From positions 250,501 to 314,500 of the forward strand of contig BLAL01000019.1 in NCBI GenBank assembly GCA_015698045.1: a stretch of DNA of 64,000 bases, read 5' to 3'. The stretch comes from Rhizophagus clarus. Taxonomy: Eukaryota; Glomeromycota; Glomeromycetes; Glomerales; Glomeraceae. The translations under genes and the position numbers were made by a program. Shown here in pieces: positions 60,047 through 64,000 of the stretch (positions are counted from its first letter, which is position 1; each line of letters starts with the position of its first letter). The notes under the pieces were generated by a model. The model searched no databases and was not told where the DNA came from. It saw only the letters and a program-made list of their open reading frames with translations.

Positions 60047-61110
60047 TCAGTATTTCAGATTTGAATTTTTCTGCATTCTTCTCATTTTATTGTTAACATA
60101 TTCATGTATAGACTTACAATCTCTTGGTGCATTAACTGACATTATTAGTCTTTTTGACAGTACATATATCCTGGAATATGCATTAAAAGAAGCTGGTGTT
60201 ATACACTTGAAATTCTTAACATGAATATTTGAATTAAGTGAGAAAATCAACTGATCTATGATTTCTTTGATAACAATATCACACTCTTCCACTTTGAGTT
60301 ACTTTAAATTAAGGCACGAACTAGCAATTTCTTTGATAATCTCAAAAGTAAATTTGCAAAGGCTAAACTCAAAATGTTGAAGCCTTGGGCAAGAATGGAT
60401 AATATCACAAATTAATATTCCAACAATATCTTTTTTTTTTTGGTGTTGAATCCGTACCATCATTTATTAAGTAAAATAGGATTACAAATATAATCACTTC
60501 TAACTTGCTATGAATAAAACTGGTCTAATCATCCACCGACCAATAATATCTGTACAATAAAAAATATTTAGTTATTTTAGTTTATGACATAACCATGCAA
60601 TTGCACATAGACTTTTATCAGTCAATATCCCATCATTAGGGGTTCTGTACTTACTCTTTTGCAAATTAAGGTACTTCAAATTGGAGAATGTCTCTGCTAT
60701 TTGATTTAGTGTTTCATCGCTAAATTCTGTGCTAAAATTTAAATCTAAATGGACTATATTTGGAAATAAATGTGCAATGACATTAAATTTTTTATCTGAA
60801 AGTAGATAGTAGTTTGAAATTTCTAGATGAGTTATTAGATTTGAGCTATAAACTGGCTTTTATTTTTTTCATATTATTTTCATAAATTTTTTCAATTGAG
60901 AGTGACATTTATTTTTCCACTTTAGCTTAACGCATTTCTATAGAATAGGAGCACCTCATCTGTACCACAATCAGGAAACAAATAGGATAGGATAAAGGGA
61001 TTTATCTACTACTAGGAAATATAGAATCTACTTCAATAGTTCTGGTAAATTTATAATACCTAAATGCATCATAAATAATATATGCTGTATCTTTAATCAA
61101 AAAAATATAA
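60047..61110 (-). pseudogene. F-box/LRR-type relic
   Basis: Minus-strand fragments: an N-terminal block (61085-61010) with YKFTRTIEVDSIFPSS, a leucine-rich-repeat block (60850-60590) with ISNYYLLSD, IVHLDLNFST and FSNLKYLNLQKS spaced about 25 residues apart, and a last block (60420-60047) with HSCPRLQHFEF and ASSCLNLK, stop, then a more charged end. LRRs of this pattern occur in F-box proteins that choose substrates for SCF ubiquitin ligases. Stops, frame changes and a 110-bp insertion at 60431-60540 show it is broken. The F-box itself was not identified. Confidence 0.55.
60431..60540 (-). mobile_element. LINE/SINE-like 3' fragment with poly(A)
   Basis: On the minus strand it ends ...GGTACGGATTCAACACC followed by 11 A. 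Flanks are CAACAATATC (60421-60430) and CAATAATATC (60541-60550), a 10-bp duplication with one mismatch. A poly(A) tail, short 5'-truncated body and variable-length duplication are the marks of target-primed retroposition. It lies within the LRR relic. Parent element unknown. Confidence 0.6.
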
Positions 61111-61242
61111 TTCTGCACTATTGATCACTGCTCCAGACTATTGGTTGAACCTGATTTGACTTCGATATGGAAAGATCACAAAATTATCGTCTATTGTTAG
61201 TATCAAATTACACATATTTAAGCGTATACTATTTTCTCACAT

Positions 61243-61660
61243 TTATGATGAGTCTAAAAAGATTTCAGGAAATTGATCAGGCCAATCTGGTCCAGTAACT
61301 ATAAATTCAGTGGGTATGATTTTATGCTTCTCACTATCATTTAAGATAATACGTAGATTAACCTTTTCTAATATAGAATAAGACTCATCTAGAAACCTGT
61401 ATACTCTAGGAATACTATTGTCTTTTGTGTTTGCTATTTTCAAAATTTTTCCACTAATGAAATTTACATTAGCACCTATGTCAATCATAAATCAAAAATC
61501 TGTAAGAATTACCCTTTTGGTCATTTAAGAATCACCTCTCTTTCCCATATGTCATTTATACTGTTAGCATTTTTTAGATCTGAAAGATACTTTAAAAATA
61601 AATGATATTAACTTTGGTGAAAGAAATTTAAGTAAATTCAATTCATGTATTTTTATATGA
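61243..61660 (-). pseudogene. F-box plus retropepsin-like fusion, copy 2
   Basis: The N-terminal part (61650-61560) resembles the F-box of copy 1 (LLKFLSPKLISFIFK, then SINDIWEREV), with one frame change. The retropepsin-like part (61488-61243) is open: MIDIGANVNFIS has D-I-G where D-[ST]-G is expected, followed by IPTEFIVTGPDWPDQFPEIF at the second-strand position. Same order as copy 1 at 46786-47682, so the two are paralogues now separated by the nested transposons. The stop at 61243 truncates the usual end of the fold. Confidence 0.5.
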
Positions 61661-61729
61661 TAGAGGAATTTTTAATCAGAAAATATGGTTAGTTATAGCG
61701 TGAAGTAATAACTAGTTAAATCAGACTAT

Positions 61730-62122
61730 TCAGATTAGATACCTTCTTGGCTTCGCCTTATTGTCAGATTTTCTCTTTACGCATATTATTTTGCCTGGAT
61801 CCATTTTCTTTTCTGGTGGTGCATGATTAGAATCAAATTTCTCAGATTCCTCCAATACTGTAATAGTTTTTTCAAATTTCTCAGATAAACTGGACTCAGA
61901 CGAAGTATTTATGGATTCTTTACTACAATTGCAATGTTCCATAGTAAATAATTTGTCTACATTATCATCCAGTCACTTTAGATATTCTTTTAGTAGTTTA
62001 ACCCTTTTTTTAAGCTTTCTATGCTGAGAACAATAATGATCCAGCCTTTTTATTAATGCTTTTATTTCTCTAGAAAGCATACTATATACTTCTGCATTTT
62101 GCTTGTCTAAACCAAATATTCA
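61730..62122 (-). pseudogene. Coiled-coil coding relic
   Basis: The minus strand is open from about 62122 to 61730 except for a TGA near 61972 (Lys-stop-Leu-Asp-Asp, Trp would fit). The first part is a charged helix (SREIKALIKRLDHY, HRKLKKRVKLLKEYLK). The second part is Ser/Glu-rich with CNC near the ATG at 61942, ending in a basic tail. It lies just upstream of the F-box/retropepsin relic on the same strand and could be its former neighbour or a Gag-like piece. No named family. Confidence 0.35.
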
Positions 62123-62429
62123 GACTGTTTTCTCTGTACTAGAGTTCCAAATGGGTAAGGGTCAATTCGGGTTATCCAGTGTTGTTACGGAACAATGTCT
62201 GAAATAGGTTACACAAAAAAGAAATGATAATCCCTCAAAATTTTATTATGATAACCTATTTTGTTACTTTGCAAAAGTATTTTAATATCTATTACACATA
62301 AATACATATAATTTTTGTAGAGTTTTTCAAGTTACAAAAGAGTACGAACAGTATGCGGACATGTTCAGAATAGCCAAAAAAAGCCACGGACATTGAAAAT
62401 GTATAACACTGGGATTACCTATCGAGTTG

Positions 62430-62530
62430 ACCCAAAATATTCAGGTCAGGTCATCAAATTCAATACCTGGTATCAGGTCAGGTTACAGGTTTGACCTGAT
62501 CTGATTGACTCGTTAACCTGAAATCAATTT
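62430..62530. repeat. CAGGTC-rich short repeat
   Basis: Repeated CAGGTCAGGT and its complement GACCTGA occur four or more times. No gene. Confidence 0.4.
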
Positions 62531-62534
62531 AATA

Positions 62535-63430
62535 AAAAAAATTATTATACAGGTTTCAAATAATTTAATAAAAAAAGTTCACTGATGTTTTTAATCAATT
62601 TAATGAAAAAATGGTGTAAAATGTTTTTTTAATGCATCTTTAATAAAAAAACAATTGGAACTTTTTTTATATTTAATCTAGTGAAAAAATGTTGCGAAAC
62701 ATTTTTTTGATGTATTTTTAATTAAAAAAATGGTTCACAACATTTTTTATTTAGTTTAGTGAAAAAACGTTGCAAAGCATTTTTCAATGCATCTTTAATA
62801 AAAAAAATGACTGACTTTTTTTAATTAGTTTGGTGAGAAAACGTCGTGAAATGTTTTTTCAGTGTATATTTATTAATAAAAAAATGTTTTGCAATGTTTT
62901 TTTAATTAATTTTGTTAAAAAATGTTGCGAAACATTTTTTCAGTGTATTTTATTAATAAAAAAATGTTTTGCAATGTTTTTTTAATTAGCTTTATGAAAA
63001 AATGTTGCGAAACATTTTTTCAGTTTATTTTTACTAATAAAAAAATGTTTCGCAACATTTTTTTAATTAATTTTGTGAAAAATGTTGTAAAACGTTTTTT
63101 TAGTCTAGTTTTACTAATAAAAAAACATTTCACAACATTTTTTTAATTAATTTTATGAAAAAATATTGTAAAATGTTTTTTCAGTGTATTTTTACTAATA
63201 AAAAAATGTTTCGCAACATTTTTTAATTAGCTTTATGAAAAAATGTTGCGAAACATTTTTTCAGTATATTTTTACTAATAAAAAAACATTTCGCAATATT
63301 TTTTTAATTAATTTTGTGAAAAAATGTTGCAAAATATTTTTTCAGTGTATTTTATTAATAAATAAATATTTCGCAATATTTTTTTTAATTAGCTTTATGA
63401 AAAAACATTGCAAAACGTTTTTTCAGTATC
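62535..63430. repeat. Tandem palindromic satellite
   Basis: About seven or eight ~120-bp units alternate AAAATGTTGCGAAACATTTT and TAAAAAAATGTTTCGCAACA, which are inverted complements of each other, separated by AATTAATTTTGTG and CAGTGTATTTTTACTAA. Divergence is greater at the left edge. The 74- and 87-codon open frames across it are repeat artefacts. Confidence 0.75.
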
Positions 63431-64000
63431 TATATACTAAAAAAATTTGTGTAGACATTTTCTTTGTTAGGCATGGATGGTTCAATCAGGTTGTTTAGTC
63501 AGAAGGTTCTGTGTTGCTATGGACAATTTGATCAAATGATTTGATTAGCAGATTCTGGATTAATTACTAATGTACAAAAAAAATTTTATCCCCCATTAGT
63601 TGTTAGCTGATGTTTGCTATTAATTCTTTTTAGTAATAAGTATAAATAATGTTAACTTATTTTAGTAACAATAATAATAATTCACAAGAAATCTTTTATT
63701 TTTTTTGTAATAGATGGGTTTTTTTCAATGGTATAGGTGGATAATGATACCAGGCGAAACTATTTTTCCCAATCTGAAATATTTCAGATTTTTTTTAAAA
63801 GACTAAATTTATTCTGAAACCTAAACTTATTCCGAAATGTAAATGTATATCCAAAATGACGAATATATTTATTTAATATAACGTGATTTTTAAACTTAAT
63901 TAATTAACCAATTATAGTTTAATTATTACAAACAAAAAATATTGCTTAATTGTTTAACATTTTATTATTTGAAAAGATTATAAACATGTGAAAAAAAAAA
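63431..64000. other. No gene seen
   Basis: AT-rich sequence to the end of the window. ACCAGGCGAAAC at 63749 weakly resembles the CCAGGCGAATAG at 29411. Confidence 0.4.

Noticed and set aside
62535..63430. CRISPR-like array
   Set aside because: Repeats and spacers are both repetitive, the unit is ~120 bp and palindromic, and the genome is eukaryotic.
62922..63498. Two ORFs encoding repeated Phe/Lys/Cys peptides
   Set aside because: Translations of the palindromic satellite.

Overview
This window looks like nuclear DNA of a filamentous fungus, most probably an arbuscular mycorrhizal fungus (Glomeromycotina, Rhizophagus-like). That is an inference from very high AT content, spliceosomal introns of about 65-240 bp, a Crinkler-type effector, SAM-domain, F-box/LRR, RCC1-like and kinase-like relics of types I associate with expanded families in that group, and dense transposable elements. 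I could not run a database search. Only three protein-coding genes look essentially whole; almost everything else is transposon or decayed gene.

Layout: (1) 1-10.6 kb: a decayed kinase-like gene (+), an apparently intact three-exon auxilin/SWA2-type gene on the minus strand (6612-3306), and three weaker relics, including a SAM plus nuclease-like pseudogene. (2) 10.6-20.1 kb: non-coding DNA with CCCGAAAC-rich repeats, a hAT-like relic, a solo LTR with a 5-bp target duplication, a second LTR of the same family in opposite orientation, small inverted-repeat elements and a pogo-like TIR element filled with a ~185-bp satellite. (3) 20.1-23.8 kb: a complete but mutated MULE (FAR1-type DNA-binding domain, transposase, SWIM, zinc knuckle) with matching TIRs and a perfect 9-bp target duplication. 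(4) 24.7-29 kb: an RCC1-repeat pseudogene split by a MITE, and a tandem ~650-bp duplication whose second copy carries a TA-flanked MITE. (5) 29-38 kb: AT-rich, mostly non-coding, with a long pyrimidine-rich minisatellite between ~50-bp inverted repeats. (6) 38.6-47.7 kb: a frameshifted coiled-coil gene, a well-formed four-exon Crinkler/P-loop ATPase/nuclease gene, a SAM-domain gene cut near its 3' end by a 225-bp hAT-like MITE, a possible unknown two-exon gene and an F-box plus retropepsin-like fusion relic. (7) 47.77-59.97 kb: a pogo-like TIR element into which an 11.5-kb Ty3/gypsy LTR retrotransposon has inserted. (8) 60-64 kb: an F-box/LRR-like relic, a second F-box plus retropepsin-like relic, and a tandem palindromic satellite.

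The most unusual item is the gypsy element. Between its RNase H and integrase it carries a P-loop nucleotide-kinase domain resembling thymidylate kinase/deoxynucleoside kinase, in frame with Pol. It also has a long pre-Gag coding region and a 2.2-kb leader. I know of no described Ty3/gypsy lineage carrying such a kinase; the closest parallel I know is dUTPase captured by some retroviruses. This copy is dead: it has several nonsense codons, frame changes and a D-to-N change in the RT active site. Many nonsense codons across the window fit C-to-T/G-to-A transitions.
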